Of a DNA stretch of 64,000 bases, positions 12,750 through 26,250 are shown piece after piece. How positions within the stretch are numbered: position 1 is the stretch's first letter; every line of letters begins with the position of its first letter. The notes under the pieces were generated by a model. That model was not told the DNA's origin and made no database searches. It saw nothing but the letters and a program-made list of their open reading frames with translations. Source of the stretch: Dermanyssus gallinae (Eukaryota; Arthropoda; Arachnida; Mesostigmata; Dermanyssidae); NCBI GenBank assembly GCA_003439945.1, contig QVRM01005926.1, positions 20,203 to 84,202 on the forward strand, given 5' to 3'. Both the position numbers and the translations under genes were made by a program.

Positions 12750-12824
12750 ATGTACGCCTCTAATGTATGGCTCTCGTGGAGCGCGGCGTTCGTCACGCTG
12801 GCTACATGGGCGGCATGTGGAGTG
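12750..12824 (+). CDS. Cuticle protein gene, exon 1 (signal peptide)
   Basis: ATG at 12750 opens 25 codons ending exactly at a consensus donor (GTAAGT at 12825), phase 0. The peptide is hydrophobic (WSAAFVTLATWAACG core) and fits a secretion signal, which exon 2 lacks. A first exon holding only the start of the signal peptide is the common layout of arthropod cuticle protein genes. The join to exon 2 is inferred: the phase matches (0/0), no other signal-encoding exon was seen between, and the combined protein is complete. The intron would be 7,057 bp. No clear TATA box was seen upstream, so the 5' UTR is unmapped. Confidence 0.7.
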
Positions 12825-13795
12825 GTAAGTGTTGACGTCCTACGTGTGGTGCACAAGCATCTCTATCTCCACGAAACCGAAAAACTTGTTTTCTATTCAT
12901 TGGCAATATGAGCATAACAGCGCATGTAGCGTTGTCACATCCGATACCGCGCTGCTTCTTTCTTGCTATTTCACTCTATTTGTGCCATTATTAACGCAAA
13001 CGTTTCGTGTCGCCGGTTGATGTTCATCCCCCGGCGGTGCCGCCTACTGACAAGTTCAACAAGGTCAAGCTAAAACTCACATCACTGACGTATGATGAAT
13101 TGGAAGACGAGATGATGGATCGAAAGCGGAAACAAGCGAAAAAGAGAAAGGGGAAAGCTAGCAAGAGAGAGGGAGAGATAGAGCATAGTAGGTTCATAGT
13201 AGTACGAAAAAAGAGACGATCAAAAGAAGGTTTTCAAAGATGGTATTATAAATGTTTGCCTTGACGTAGACCAGACACGCTGCATTCGAATGAATATGTC
13301 ACCCTTAGAGTTTCATATTTTCACACAAGTTGGTGCGTTTTTGCCGTGAGCTTCTGTATGCACACAAGTTTATCTTCCTACAAACATAACTAGAGATGCA
13401 AAAAACTACTCCATTTGTTTCTATCATTTACTGACGGTAATTGGTAGCATATTGTGCCAAGAAGCCAACAGAAAACAAGCAAAGTCACTACTTGTCTACA
13501 AGGATGACGGTTTAAACGAAAAGCTTCAAGCTCAAACGTTAACCCGTCGCGAGTGGCGGAACTGTAACTAGAACTACCAAAACGCGCACTCTGAGCTTTA
13601 TCCTGCATGCATTATATTTCTATGTTACTGATTCATTTGCATCTCTAGCTTTGGAAGACTTGTTTTTCTTGCATTTGTGGCAAAAAAATTGTTCATAATG
13701 CTATAGCTTACTCAAAGTCACACCTACTTACGACTACGCCGATGTTCATTAGGCGTCCTCCGTATCAAAACCTTTCCAAGGTCTCTGCAATAATC

Positions 13796-13846
<51 letters not shown>

Positions 13847-14555
13847 TTTTTGCTTGCGTTAATTCCCCGGGTTCCACGTTCGCACGTCATAAGTGAGGGG
13901 TGCTCAACGTGCGTTTACTTCGTCACTATAACGCTTCATTGCTTGAGCTTCAAACAACTAACAGAATAGTGTCAGGTGTCTGCTGAGGTAAAACGCGGTC
14001 CACATCGGCTGAGCTGGGCCCGAGCGACCGTCGATTGGTTTTAATTTATGTCCCGCAAGCGATAACGCCGATATATCGATCACGCCGGTTTGTTGCGCCG
14101 GAGTTCCGCTATGAACGCGATACGCCATTCACAAGTCGACGAGCAATCTTCAATCTGCCTATTCGGGCACACGCATGCACTCGCACGCCGTACAATTACG
14201 CGTCTCACCCCTTTGACGACGATTATCATCTTGGATCATCGACTTCAACTTTCTCTGCTTTCCGTCTCGATATTGCCCTCTCTCACTTAGCAGCCTTTAT
14301 TTTCTCTTTTCTTGTACTGTCGTTTTATTTATGTTATTTGCTTTGGTCATAATCTGGGTCGATGATGTTTTAGAAAGAATCGAAATGCTTTGCACTTCAC
14401 CGTTGATCGGTGTTTCTTCCTTCACCGAGCGGCCTGACAAACAACGACATTGTCTTCGGCGAGCCTGTTCCGCACTCCCGAATTCCTACCGTTTCGCGCC
14501 TGGTCCCGCTTTCCCCATTATTAAGTCTTCGTGACACGACAAGGAGGTAGCTGAA

Positions 14556-14690
14556 TATGCGGCTCGTTGTTGTTGTTGTTGTTGCTGTTGTTGTCGTTGT
14601 TGTTGTCGCTGCTGTTGTTGTCGTTTTTGTTGTTGCTGCTGCTGTTAACGTCGTTGTGTTGTTGTTGTTGTTACTGACGTTGTTGCTTCC
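14556..14690 (+). repeat. (GTT)n block in the cuticle gene intron
   Basis: Imperfect GTT/GCT/GTC triplets, about 135 bp; a poly-Val frame results. Confidence 0.8.
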
Positions 14691-17600
14691 GACGATATCA
14701 CAGTCGAGGCGTTTGGTTCCTGTAACGTTCGCGATTTTAGTATGAGACCTCTCAGCAAACAATTACTCGATAGAGAAGATGTACGCGGATCACGACTTTC
14801 TCGGCCTGCGCCCGGCAAAGGTCGTCTGGCAGCTGGACGAAAGAGCAGAATGCTGACGAGTCAAACGCCTGCACTCCGCTTGCTCTGTTACCTATTTTAC
14901 TCTACCAATTTGTCTCGTTGTTATTGTTGCTGTTGTTGTTTTTGCTGCTGCTGCTGATGGTGTCCTTGTTTTTGTTGTTTTTATCGCTGTTCATTTTGTG
15001 CCTTCTGTTATTATTGTGTTTGTTTTTGCTAATAATGTTTTGTTGTCCTTGACATCGCAGTTGTGGTTCATGTTCCACTTATAATTGTTGTTGTTGTTGT
15101 CGCCGTGATTTGTATAAGATGACGCCTGGCCATATTGACCGCCTGACTAGGGCGTTTTAACTTTTTTAATGATGTTTTCCTTACTATATGTATCAACATC
15201 ATAATATAAGTTGCAAGGTTACGTATTGTTTATAATCTTGCCGCATTTATTCTGCCGAATTCTGCATCAAACAAATTACTCGTAAGAGTGGTCAAGTCGC
15301 TAGACATTTTCTCCATTGTGTCCACCAATGTCGATTTCGTTACTACATCTATTACATTGTTGTTGTTGCTGTTGTTGTTGTTGTTGTTGTGGTTGTGGCC
15401 GTTGTTGCTGTTGTGACTTACACGAAGCACGAGCATGTGCACGAGCATCAATGGGGCTCTACGCAAACTATTACGGGAATAGTAAGTACTTCAAACATAG
15501 TGCTTAATACGCGATCATAATCGAAGTCGTAGTAGTAGTAGTAATAGTAGTAGTAGTTGTTGTTATTGTGTTGTTATTGTAGTGGGTAGTAGAACTCACA
15601 CGAATTGCCATCACTGAAGAAGTTATGGGCGGCTGTTAAGTGTGGCGGGCCTCGTTCCACAGATTTAACGGATCATCATCGCCATCGTCGTCGTTTTCTT
15701 CGGCTTTGTCTTCATTCGGGTTAGTTGGTTAGTTAGGTCGCCGTATTGAGACGCTCACGCTCTCTCGTCTGTGCTGCTCTTGTGCGGCCGAACTCAATCC
15801 ACTGCCAGCTGAACCTGAATGGATCATCGAGATGGAGGAATTGAGGAAGCGACGCAGCGAGGCAGCAACGGAGAAGGAAGCTGAACCACACGAACTGAAC
15901 AAGATCTATCGGAGGGCCGGGTCGGGGACCTAGCGCGGACCTACAACAACCCACACAGGTCACGTTCGGCGTTCGGACAGTGACTTTGCTTGCTAGCCAG
16001 CTCCTCTTCGACTTCAACCGGTGCGTCCGGTTCTCGTGGCGGTGTTGCGTCGCGTCGAGCCGTGCTGCCGCTTAGTACAGGCAAAAAAGCCTGTCCGTGC
16101 TAGCTTTCGCTTCGCAGCGTTTCCAACAATGACGACGACGACGACAACAACAACAACAACTAATATTACTACTGTTCATACTACGTCTTCTGAGGTTCGA
16201 ATGAATGCACGGCGAGTACAACAGTGTGTCTGTGTTAGCAGACAATCTCCGACCAATCTCCGACAGAGTTCCTATATGAATAATCCTACCAAAGTCGCCT
16301 CTCTTGAAAATGAGTGCATTTCCGGCTCTAGCGGCGCAGTTGTAGCCTGTATGAGTCGGGCACGAACTCGCCAATTGGCAATCGTGCCGGGTCGCGACTG
16401 AGACGTCAAGCCAAAGAGAGAGAGAGAGAACACGAGCGAAATGGCGCGCAGTGGACGACGAGGAACGAAAAACAGAAAGGAAATCTAGACTCTAAAGAAG
16501 GCTCAGACGATTCAGACGATGAAGGCTTGCTTTCTTGTCTCTGAATTCCGTAGAGTTTTTTTTATGGGAGGTTTGCATGGGATTGCATACTGCACATGTG
16601 TTGGATGCAGATGTTAGCAACTAGTGTGAGACTCACAAACCCACAAAACTTCTGTACTTCTCTCCCCCGCCCAGGTTACTCGGAATTCGACTGTTATTTG
16701 CAAAAGCTAATTTATTTCCCTCATTGCCCTGTATAGTACTGTTTATAGCGTTATCAAGCGAATAAATCCATCAACCATTCACATGCAGTAATCGAGTGCA
16801 TTACTGTTTCTATGTGATTTCCCTTTAATATGGTTTAAAAAAGCCAGGAGTGTTATGCTTGGCAGTTACTATTGTTTATCCCGTTAGTGATTCGACACCA
16901 TATGCGTGCGCGGAGGAGAGTCGCATTGCATGGGCTTGATTACGTAAACTTTCCGGTCTGTCAGCTTTGATATTTGTTATTCGCTTGACAAGTGTCTGTG
17001 TCACACACTTCATCTTCATGCCCTTTTATCGCAGGCACTCTCGCAATACTACTACTAATACTACTACAACTACAGTTATCAGTCTCTATCTGATGAAGTC
17101 ATAGGCTAAGACTACGCATAGTTTATTGTCGACAAGTATAACAAAAACACTAAACCGACAATTTGTTTTTGCTATACTTGAATTGAGTCGATTAGGACAG
17201 ACTAAGTGCTTACATAAATTGTTTTACATGTGCATGTGCTGCTTTTCCTGTTTGTGTGAATGTCGTTGCTAATGGTGCGGCTGTTGTTATAATTGTCTGG
17301 TGCTGTTGCTATCGGTATTGTTGTATTGATTGTCATAGTTACTGGGGTTGCGGGTTCCACCGCCGCCGCCTACGGTGAAACCTCAAGCTGTACGGGCCGA
17401 AGTTCAAGGCGTTCAGCGACGTAGTGTTTTTGTCTATGGAGTGGTGAGAAACAGGTCTGCTTTGTGGTTCCCATCGGCCAACAACATCAGTGCTGGTGCT
17501 CCTGCTACTGCTGTTCTCGCCGCTGCTGGTAAATCGTACCGCTGATGATTCTGAATCTGGTGATTCTGCTCATGTGCGTTCATCATATATTTCTATAACA

Positions 17601-18239
17601 CCGTTTGATTGGTTCGATTTTTTTTGGGTACTGTCGCTGTGTCGTGGCTTGTTATTGTTGTTGTTGTTGTTGTTGTTAGCGTTGGCGTTCGTGAAGTTTG
17701 TGTTGTTTTTCACTCGTTCTCAGCGAGTTGAGTAGCGTGCAGCGGACGGACGGGTGGGCAGTTTGCCTATCTTTATGTCCCTCCCTTTCGCCCTGTATGA
17801 TCGACTTTCATTTGACTGAACGTTTGGCTCTTCTGTGATCAAGCCGCGGCAGCAGTTGAAGCAACGGCATCTCGTCTGTTAGCCACTTGCTCGCTTGTTG
17901 TCAGTACGTCACTGTCCTTGTTGGGCTTTTTTTCTTTATTTGAGAACTGAAGTGCCGAAGTAACAACAAGAGGGAGCAGCGGCAGCAGCAGCAGCAGATG
18001 AGGATGGTTGTGGCGGTGGCCGCGGCCGCATAAGCTACTACGACAAGTTGGACCACTTGTGTTACTTACTACTTACTTGTTCCTATTCTACTACTACTAC
18101 GACTACCACTGCTACTAATACCTATATTATTGCTACCATTACCGGCTCTCAGCCGTCGTCTCAGGCGTTCGTGTGCTAGGTACGTCACGAGACTGAGGTA
18201 CACTAGCCAGCCAGACGAAGCACAATGGGCTCCCGTTTT

Positions 18240-18273
18240 TTTCTCTCCCTCTCTCTCTCTCTCTATCTCTCTC

Positions 18274-18305
<32 letters not shown>

Positions 18306-18307
18306 GT

Positions 18308-18399
<92 letters not shown>

Positions 18400-18404
18400 T
18401 ATAA

Positions 18405-18476
<72 letters not shown>
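18240..18476. repeat. (CT)n-(TA)n microsatellite, longest in the window
   Basis: About 35 bp of CT-rich then 200 bp of TA with rare interruptions. Confidence 0.9.
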
Positions 18477-18704
18477 CTGTCTCGCTCTCTATACCTCTGT
18501 ATGGGTCGCTGAGGCAAGAAACAAGGGCGGGATAGAGACGAGGGCAGGGGTCCTCATCATCGCATTCATCGTGTTCGTTCAAAGACGGCTCGAAGGCGCC
18601 GTCACCTACCCACCTATCTACCTCGCCGGAGTTGTATAACGTGATGGTCGTCACATTCGACCGTCAATATCGGCGACCAAACACCACGACGTTACCTGCG
18701 TTGC

Positions 18705-18880
18705 TGGTTCTGTTGTTGTTGTTCTTGCTGCTTCTGTTGTTGTTGTTGTTGTTGCTGCTGTTGTTGTTATTTTTGTTGTTGTTGTTGTTGCTGCTGCTGC
18801 TGTTGTTGTTGTTGTTGTTGCTATATCTGCAGATTCTTATCGTCGTCACTATCCTTGTTATTGTTATTAACCGGCGAGCC
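18705..18880 (+). repeat. (TTG)n-rich block in the cuticle gene intron
   Basis: TTGTTG/CTGCTG triplets over about 120 bp, then ATTGTTATT; yields poly-Leu on + and poly-Asn/Ser on -. Confidence 0.8.
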
Positions 18881-19881
18881 GCTGGTCTCGCACAATAGCA
18901 GCTTTACGTGGTTAAGTGCCCTTGTTTGTTCGTCGTGTTAGATGTTGCCTCTATTGTGTCGGAACGAGAGACGAGAACAAGAAAGACAACGACAAGAAAA
19001 GAAAGAAACTCTACATAGGTAGCACATAGAACCGCAGCGAAAGCGGATCCCCCACACGCTACTTCTGGTGCGAAAGCAGCAGAATGTCAAGCAATCACCA
19101 AATGCTGTGTTTCGTTCTTGTCCCTACAAAGGCAGCAAGCAGTGCGAACTGGTCCGGCGCGAAGAAAGTCTCCGAATCACCTTTCTCACGTTGGAACGCG
19201 CACCAATACGTCAATGTCTCGGTTAATGTCGGCATGACCGCTAGCATGGCAGCTTTGACGGCCGACGTCGTTCTGCTAAGTTGGAAAGACGTATTGATGG
19301 ACCCATTTTGCTTCTGTTGTTGCTGTTATTGTTGATGCACCTACTGGTCCTTTTTCTGTATTGATAATGAAGACAGGCATATGTCCTGTTTTTCGGCTAG
19401 AGTTGGAAACTTTGCCACTTTACAGTAGTATAATGCACTCAAAGAAACATGAAACAGCAAACGACGGGACAAAGTCAGTTTAGTTGGTCATCGAATGATG
19501 CATGCCGGTGGGCATCGACGTATGAGACATTATGAGATAAATGTTGTTGCGGAAGTTGTGCTCTGCTTGCCCCGGCTATCTAGTGGCTTGCTTTGCTATA
19601 CAAACCCGATTAGAAACGCAGACGATTCCAAGTGCTTTAAATAGCAAAACCATAGGTTCACGTAAGCACGCGATAATTTATGTACGATTGTCGTACATAA
19701 ATTACAATCAGTTACAGGGATTTATGTACGAGTAAACATATATATATATATATATATATACATTATAAACTATATTTATTAAAATGACATTTAAGTGTTA
19801 CAGCGAGATGTAATTAACTATCAACACTAGGGCTTGTGGGGAGTATACATTATAACACCGACTTTTCTTTTGTCATTTCAG

Positions 19882-20361
19882 GCCGACTGCAATTGCAAGA
19901 AGACTGGCTACGGCATGGAGTCGAAGATTCCCGCCGGCGTTCGTACTCAGTTTCAGCAGCAGGACTCGGAATCGGGCACATACTCGTACGGGTACGACAC
20001 CGGCCCAGAGGATCCGAGCGGGCATTTCCGGCAAGAGGAGCGTCTAGGCGACGGCTCCGTCAGGGGCCGGTACGGTTACACCGACCCGAATGGCCTGCTA
20101 AAGATCGTCGAGTACTTTGCCGACGATAGCGGATTTCACATACTTCACGTCAAAACGCAGGCGCCCAAGCGATCGCCCGGCGGGGGCAGCGGCGGCGGCA
20201 GCGGCGGCGGCGAGCAGCGCCATCCGAATCGAGCTGACTCACCCGAACCATTTGGACCCTTTCTAGGCGTTCTGCCGCCATTCCTGCCAAAGTACAAAGA
20301 CAGCGACGCGGGAGGTGGCACCGGCGGGCCCTTGGAGAGCTTCGCGGTCAACGAAATTTAG
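19882..20361 (+). CDS. Cuticle protein, RR-type chitin-binding (chitin_bind_4), exon 2
   Basis: This is a structural protein of the exoskeleton that binds chitin fibres outside epidermal cells. The acceptor is TTTGTCATTTCAG ending at 19881; the exon encodes 159 residues and stops at TAG 20359-20361. With exon 1 the protein is 184 aa. Residues about 53-117 form a Rebers-Riddiford domain: SGTYSYGYDTG, FRQEER, GSVRGRYGYTDPNG and IVEYFADDSGFH give the Y/F aromatic ladder expected to contact chitin. The GYDTG opening is usual in chelicerate cuticle proteins. A Gly/Ser linker (about 124-135) and a Pro/Phe-rich tail (PFGPFLGVLPPFLPKY) follow. The short Cys-containing start DCNCKK follows the predicted cleavage site. 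GC-rich third positions contrast with the AT-rich surroundings. Family assignment is secure; the exact subtype and tissue are not known. Confidence 0.93.
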   Translation, partial: ADCNCKKTGYGMESKIPAGVRTQFQQQDSESGTYSYGYDTGPEDPSGHFRQEERLGDGSVRGRYGYTDPNGLLKIVEYFADDSGFHILHVKTQAPKRSPGGGSGGGSGGGEQRHPNRADSPEPFGPFLGVLPPFLPKYKDSDAGGGTGGPLESFAVNEI

Positions 20362-20511
20362 ATCGAGGCGACGAAATTTAAATGAGGCGACCGTTAAAAC
20401 GAGCACGAAAGATGGACCTTTCATGTGGGTTAGCTACGCTGTGCGTAAGCTAATGTGTGTATTGTTATATGTTATTGGAGGGTTTGCGAGAAGAGAGGAT
20501 GCAAAACGAAT

Positions 20512-20543
20512 CTAGCACGCTGCATTATCGCGCAGCGTGCTAG
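20512..20543. repeat. Perfect 12-bp hairpin in the cuticle gene 3' UTR
   Basis: Arms 20512-20523 and 20532-20543 (CTAGCACGCTGC and its reverse complement) are separated by an 8-nt loop. It lies between the stop codon and the putative poly(A) signal, so it would be transcribed. A role is not shown. Confidence 0.6.
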
Positions 20544-20896
20544 AAAGATCGATCTTGGTGGAGATTTTTCGACCTCAAGACGAACAGCGTAAGCGGGCAT
20601 AAAGAAGACCTTCTCGCAAGAGTAATGTATGCAAGGCGGTATGGAAACATAGAGGTATGCTGGGACAGTGAATAGTTTACCACAAATATTAGGCGTCCAT
20701 TGCAAACGATGCTAGTTTGCTTGGCTGGTCAGTTGTTTGACAACAAAAAAAAGGGAGCTGGGTCGGACAAAATGAAAGCACGAGAAGGCTTAACACAAAA
20801 CACGTGCACAAAAAACGCCTTGAGCCAAAATAGTCGTAATGCCTCGGGAGGCTAAAATGTGATATTGTAAATAAGTAGCACAAGAAGGAGACAAAG

Positions 20897-20902
20897 AATA
20901 AA
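20897..20902 (+). promoter_or_regulatory. Probable poly(A) signal of the cuticle gene
   Basis: First AATAAA after the stop codon of the cuticle gene, about 535 bp downstream. It gives a plausible 3' UTR end, but no transcript evidence is available. Confidence 0.4.
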
Positions 20903-22769
20903 AATAGAGAAACAGCTCGCCTATCGTGGCAAATGCCGGCGTGCCTAATGTATATATTGGTAGATCTTGTTTTGTAAATATGTGATTTGTTATACCCAAA
21001 TGAATTATCGGTTGCGCCCAATGGCCAACCAAACTGATCCTTACGTGTCTTTATTTTACCATGCATGCTGCCCAGAAATATATATATATATAAACACGCC
21101 TGAATAGATATATACATGATATATTAAGCAACTTTAATACATCACCGGTGGCTTGCAATGACGACCTTTGGCTCTAGGAATGCCAATTACCGTGATGTTA
21201 TAGTCACGAGCGTAGAAGGTCAATAACAGAAAACGCAAATGCATATATATATATATATATATAGTATATTGATTACCTTCATTACCATAACGTGTAATTG
21301 GCCATATTGATGCTTTCTTTATTCGTTGCGATGCGATGCGCGCTCATCCGTAGCGTTCTTCTGCTAGCAATTTCATTCCATTTGTACGTGGTTTTGTAAT
21401 GCACAATTTCAGATGTTATTTCAAGTCAGGAGCACAGTAAATTTCTGACGAGTTATGTTTTTGTACACACAGCTTGTCTATCTGTAATGAATGTCTAGTT
21501 CTTTCACGTGACACCTATACTACCGTCTTAAGCTTTGTATGCTTGTCGTTTAGACTAATACGTGCATACACAAGCGCTGCATATGATAGGTAGTACTCGC
21601 ACATAGTAATAACATTGGTAGTGTCAATAACTAAAGAGTTTCATCACTCCCAGAAAGTGAGTTGTCTAGTAAGTTTTTTTCTTGAGCAGTAACAGAGTGA
21701 TGACTAGACAGCCGAATCAAGGAGTAACTTCATGAACGAGCGTAGTAGAGAAAGTAGAGTAACGAGCAACCGCGTGGCCATTTTCGCCATCAGAATCGCT
21801 TGTTTGTCTGTCTACCTATCTATATGTTTGTTGGTTCGATGAGTTAACAGTCCACAGATCTAAGCGATCTTCGTCGGTTTGATCGCTCTAACCCCCTTAG
21901 ACAAATCGGAAGATCTGTTCACGTCTCGCTCACATGCAGTAGCAGCTCTCATCGAAACTGTCGGATATCGAAGGACAAAATCTCTTTCTAGCCTTCATTC
22001 CCAACCTCTGTATGTTTGTATATGGCGGAGTCCCTCTGTAATTGCTACGTAGATGAAGAACACCCCACGTCATTCCCCGTACGCCATGAAGCACCCCCTC
22101 ATTATCATCAGCAGAGAGCATCGTCATCATCATCATCATCATCAGTATAACCTAAAGTCTAAAGTCTTAAACCGTTGCTGCCTGTTGCTATTGTTGTTGT
22201 TATTGTTGCTGCTGTTGTTGTTGTCATTGCTGTTAATGTTATTCTGCTAGTGTTCTTATTATCGTTATTGTTACGACTGCTCTTGTTGTTCTTGCAATTA
22301 TTTTATTGTTGTTGTTGTCCGCTTGTTGCTAATACTATAGGACCTGTTCGAATCTCGGATCGACGTGCAAACAACCATGTTGGTTGGCGAGTCGGCACAA
22401 ATATTCGCAGGGAACGTTTGTTAACAACTCTTATAGGAAAGCATGCTGTTTGATTATAATTTATAGTGGGAAACAAGTGCTAAACATACGGGAAACAAGC
22501 TTCGTTTACTCTTTTCATGACACTTTTTGTCACACTTTACAGCAAGTAAGTTAATTAACCACACTTTGCACGTACTCCTCAAAGTTTCAAAGCATGCCTC
22601 CTAGCTGTGAAATTTTACGTACCCCGAATTTTGTTGATGTGTGGTCGCACATATATACACACACCATATTTGTTCACCATAGTTGTTGGTACTAGGATTG
22701 GATTGACACACATGGTTTGCTACGAAATTATAGCAATATCTCGTTCACACGCGCCTGTAACGGGTATCG

Positions 22770-22800
<31 letters not shown>

Positions 22801-24303
22801 TTTGCCTGAGTCATTAATTGTTTGAAAGTAGGGGCGAGGGACGGACTATGCGATTGCGGGTCGTCGCTGTACAAAGCAATCACTTTCCCATTGATGAGCT
22901 ACGTGCCGTTTGGGGCACTTTCTGTCAAGCTCGTTAGAAATATTGACAGCAAGGCATTGTCTGGCTCGCACCTCAAAAGGTCCATCGTGAACAATGCTTT
23001 TCACATCCCGTCAACAAAGTACCATAGCTCATTAGCTTTTGCTTGGGTCAACTGCGCGAAGTACCGGCACCCTCTCCTCTCTAGTCGCCGTCGCGCAAAA
23101 CACGATGCGGAAACAGGGCTTAGTAGTACCAGACAAAGCTCTAAAGATGATGTGCGCCGCCGGTCCATTTTGTCGACGTCACTCAATTGAGGCCGATTTG
23201 ATAAGTGACTTCAGACTTGCTTTGACTACAACGATTAGTTTCAAGATCTTTCGCAACCTTTTGGTGGTAATCAATTGCCTACGCGGGGAAGGGGGGGGGC
23301 ACTCCATGATCAAAAAAGAGATTTTTGATCTCTGATAAAGGCGGAGACCCCAGGGGGAAGCTTTGCTATTGCACTTCGGTAGGGCTGAGGCCTGCCACTC
23401 TCCCAAACCGGGACCTATGGGACATGTATTAATCTGTTGTGTCGGCTGTGGCTAAAACGGCAGCCAATACTCTACCTTCCCTACCCAACTATACCGCGTG
23501 TTTGACAGTCTCCCCTCTCTCCGTCCTACATCTGCAGACATACGTAGTAGTACGTGTAATCACATGTAACCAAACCGCCACTTGCAGTTTATTTTTAAAG
23601 AATAAATAAAACATACACATGAACATCAAATATCATCACCTTGCGCGCTGCCGTATCGTACGCGCATGACACCTGTGTTAGGACGAGATGCACACGTTTT
23701 TTAAGCAACAACAAGTAGTCCTAAAATCAGCCCCTCACCCCACCCTGAAGGTTCGGACCACCGCTAACAAGTCTGATCTCGTTATCACGACGTCCGTATG
23801 GTACGCGCAAGCCTGACAGTGCTTGGCCAGCCAACAATGCTTAGCGAAGCGGTGCTGTTGGCCTTGTTCTGTCTGGTTAAGCAGCGTTGTCGACCGAACG
23901 CTAGATTCCTATCATTGCCACCTAATACTTCGTGCTTATTCGTGCCACCCGCTCACTCGCGGCGCATTCGCTCGACGTTTCGTGCAACAGAAGAGACGGC
24001 CATACCATCCATGTCATCTCGCCAGTCATGAGCTGCCAGCCAATGTTGTCTTTGTATTTCGTTTTTTTTTTTTTATCTAGCTGTAGAGTCGAAGTAGCAG
24101 CAGTAGTAGTAGTAGTAGTACTAGCAGTAAATCCTCTATGTATTCGCAGTTTGAAAACGACGGACGACGACGACACAATCGTGCACAAACGCACCCGCTT
24201 GCTTGGAGAATCGTGAATGGTTTCGGTTGTACGTGTGTTGGCGTGTATGTATATGCATAGACGCTCTCATAGATGTGTGTAGTCAACATCTTTCATATTT
24301 GTG

Positions 24304-24345
<42 letters not shown>

Positions 24346-25388
24346 CATATACACACATGAGTGTCATACGACTGAACAACAACTTTAGTCAAAACATATC
24401 GTCGTGAATCAGCCACAACAACAACTACTACTACTACGAAAGCTATTACCAACCATCACTGATACTACAATATCCCTTTCGACGACGACGACGACGTCTC
24501 CGAGACTACGAGTCTGTTGTTATGGTCGTCGAAAACGAGCCACTGAAGGTTTGAGGTGAAAATGACAACATAATGCCGATCGATGTTGATAATCTTCAAT
24601 GTTCCGCTGTTACGTTCACTGTGTCGACGTCGATGTGGTTGTTGTTGTTGTTGTTGTTGTTGCTTGCTGCTTGCTGCTGCTGCTGTTGTTGATGATACCG
24701 CTGCTGTTGTTGTTGCGGCAGACAGCTTACGTCGGATAGCAGGCAGCCGCGGCCGCCGCCGCCGCATCAGGAACAGTGAGTGGTTCCTCTCTGTGGTTGG
24801 TCCTCCAGGCATCTATGGCTTTCGAACATGCCTTCGAGCTATTTCATAGTGTCCCGAAGCGGGACGCATGATCGTATGGTGGCAGCGCCGTCGTCGACGA
24901 CGACAACAACAATGCCGGGGCCTGATCTGACATCGATAGCATTGTAGCTAGTTGTAGCTTCTTCGGCTGCTGCTGCTGCTGTGCCCATTGACATCGAGGA
25001 TGATGATGACGGCAACGACGACGACGACGACGATGATGTGGAGGATGGTGAAGTTGACCATCACCACGACCCCACGATTAGGTGGCGAAGATGGCGATGA
25101 CACCAGTGTTCGACTCGGTTGTTGTTGTTGTCATCGTGGTTATTGGCGTTGCTGCTGCTGCTGTTGTTGTTGGTGGTGAAGTTATCGTTCTTGCTGTGTC
25201 GGTTGCAACGTTTCCTGCTCAAATCATGCATAGAACGTCATGCTTTCTCATGGCAGGCAGATAGGCAAACACTAACGAACAAAGGAGAGGAGGGTAGGCA
25301 AGCCGAGCAAGAGCAAAGCAGAGAGAAAGCAAAAATATGAAACTTCGAGAGCGTGAAGGAGAGGAAGAGATATGAAACAACAAGATAG

Positions 25389-25405
25389 AGAGAGATATAC
25401 ATATA

Positions 25406-25488
<83 letters not shown>
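25389..25488. repeat. (TA)n-(GA)n compound microsatellite
   Basis: About 75 bp TA then 25 bp GA. Confidence 0.9.
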
Positions 25489-25493
<5 letters not shown>

Positions 25494-26190
25494 ATTGGGG
25501 TGGATATGAGAATGCGAAAGAGAGACGCGAATGGATGGAGGTACGCGCATACGGAGTCTTCATGCTTCGCGTTGTTACTACGACTACTAGTATTCCCGAC
25601 GGCTGTCAATGGGCGAGTCACGACCTATGGCTGCAGCAGCAGCGGCGCCACCACAACCACTACCAGCAACAACAACAACAACAAGCAACAACAACAACAG
25701 CATCAGCAGCAGCAATGGTGACCGCTGGCGGGCCATGTTTCCTTCATGTTTGGCCTATTTTTCTTCTTCTTCTGGTTGTTGTACTTTTTGCCTTGTCGTT
25801 TTGCGTTCCGCTCCCCACGCTTTGCCACGTTCTGGCCTTCTTCTCCTCTTCCCCCCTCTCTCTTTCTCTTCCTTTTCGCTCTCTGGTTGTGGGTTTTGTC
25901 CTGACTGGCTGGCTAGCTGGCTTTCGCTGCCTGGCTGCTTACCTCCTTGATGGTAGACAGGCTGGCTTGTTCGCTAAGTACCCCGAACACGGATTCCTAT
26001 CCATTTTGCCTCGTCCTTCCTCAGACCGACCAATAGATCGCCGACTTGCCAGAATGCCGCGCCGCCGCCGCTTCCCTCAAAATGCCCGCAAAATAGAGCC
26101 GCCACACGCTGGAGTTAACGAAGGGATACGTAGATCGGTGACTTGGCCATAAGTCTCAGCGCTTAGTTAGCGGTGGCGATGTTATTGTTG

Positions 26191-26250
26191 TTGCTGTCCC
26201 TCTTGTTGTTGTTCTTGTTGTTGCTGTCCCTCTTGTTGTTGTTCTTGTTG
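26191..26250 (+). repeat. Perfect 30-bp tandem duplication in a GTT-rich block
   Basis: 26191-26220 and 26221-26250 are identical (TTGCTGTCCCTCTTGTTG...). Sits within a longer (GTT)n-like block, 26180-26300. Confidence 0.85.

Larger units (their letters stand above)
12825..19881 (+). other. Intron 1 of the cuticle gene (7.06 kb)
   Basis: Bounded by GTAAGT and TTTCAG. It contains (TA)n at 13799-13843 and 18274-18476, (GTT)n blocks at 14556-14690, 15355-15410, 17650-17690 and 18705-18820, and a (GTA)n tract near 15528-15560. Open frames here are repeat-driven (poly-Leu, poly-Val, poly-Cys, Ile-Tyr) or lack any recognisable domain. No other gene was recognised. Confidence 0.6.

Noticed and set aside
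13007..13264. 85-aa basic frame in the cuticle gene intron
   Set aside because: Non-ATG start, Lys/Arg-rich from a purine tract, no domain.
18139..18654. 171-aa minus-strand frame rich in Ile-Tyr
   Set aside because: Encoded by (TA)n; a repeat artefact, like similar Ile-Tyr frames at 4431-4730, 7417-7713, 38317-38652 and 44690-45097.
22337..22365. B-box-like GTTCGAATCTC as a tRNA
   Set aside because: No A box or paired arms around it. The similar site near 48752 was rejected for the same reason.
25535..26152. 205-aa + strand frame with a hydrophobic stretch
   Set aside because: Gln run from CAA/CAG repeats and pyrimidine-rich DNA explain the composition; no domain recognised, start codon not ATG in good context.
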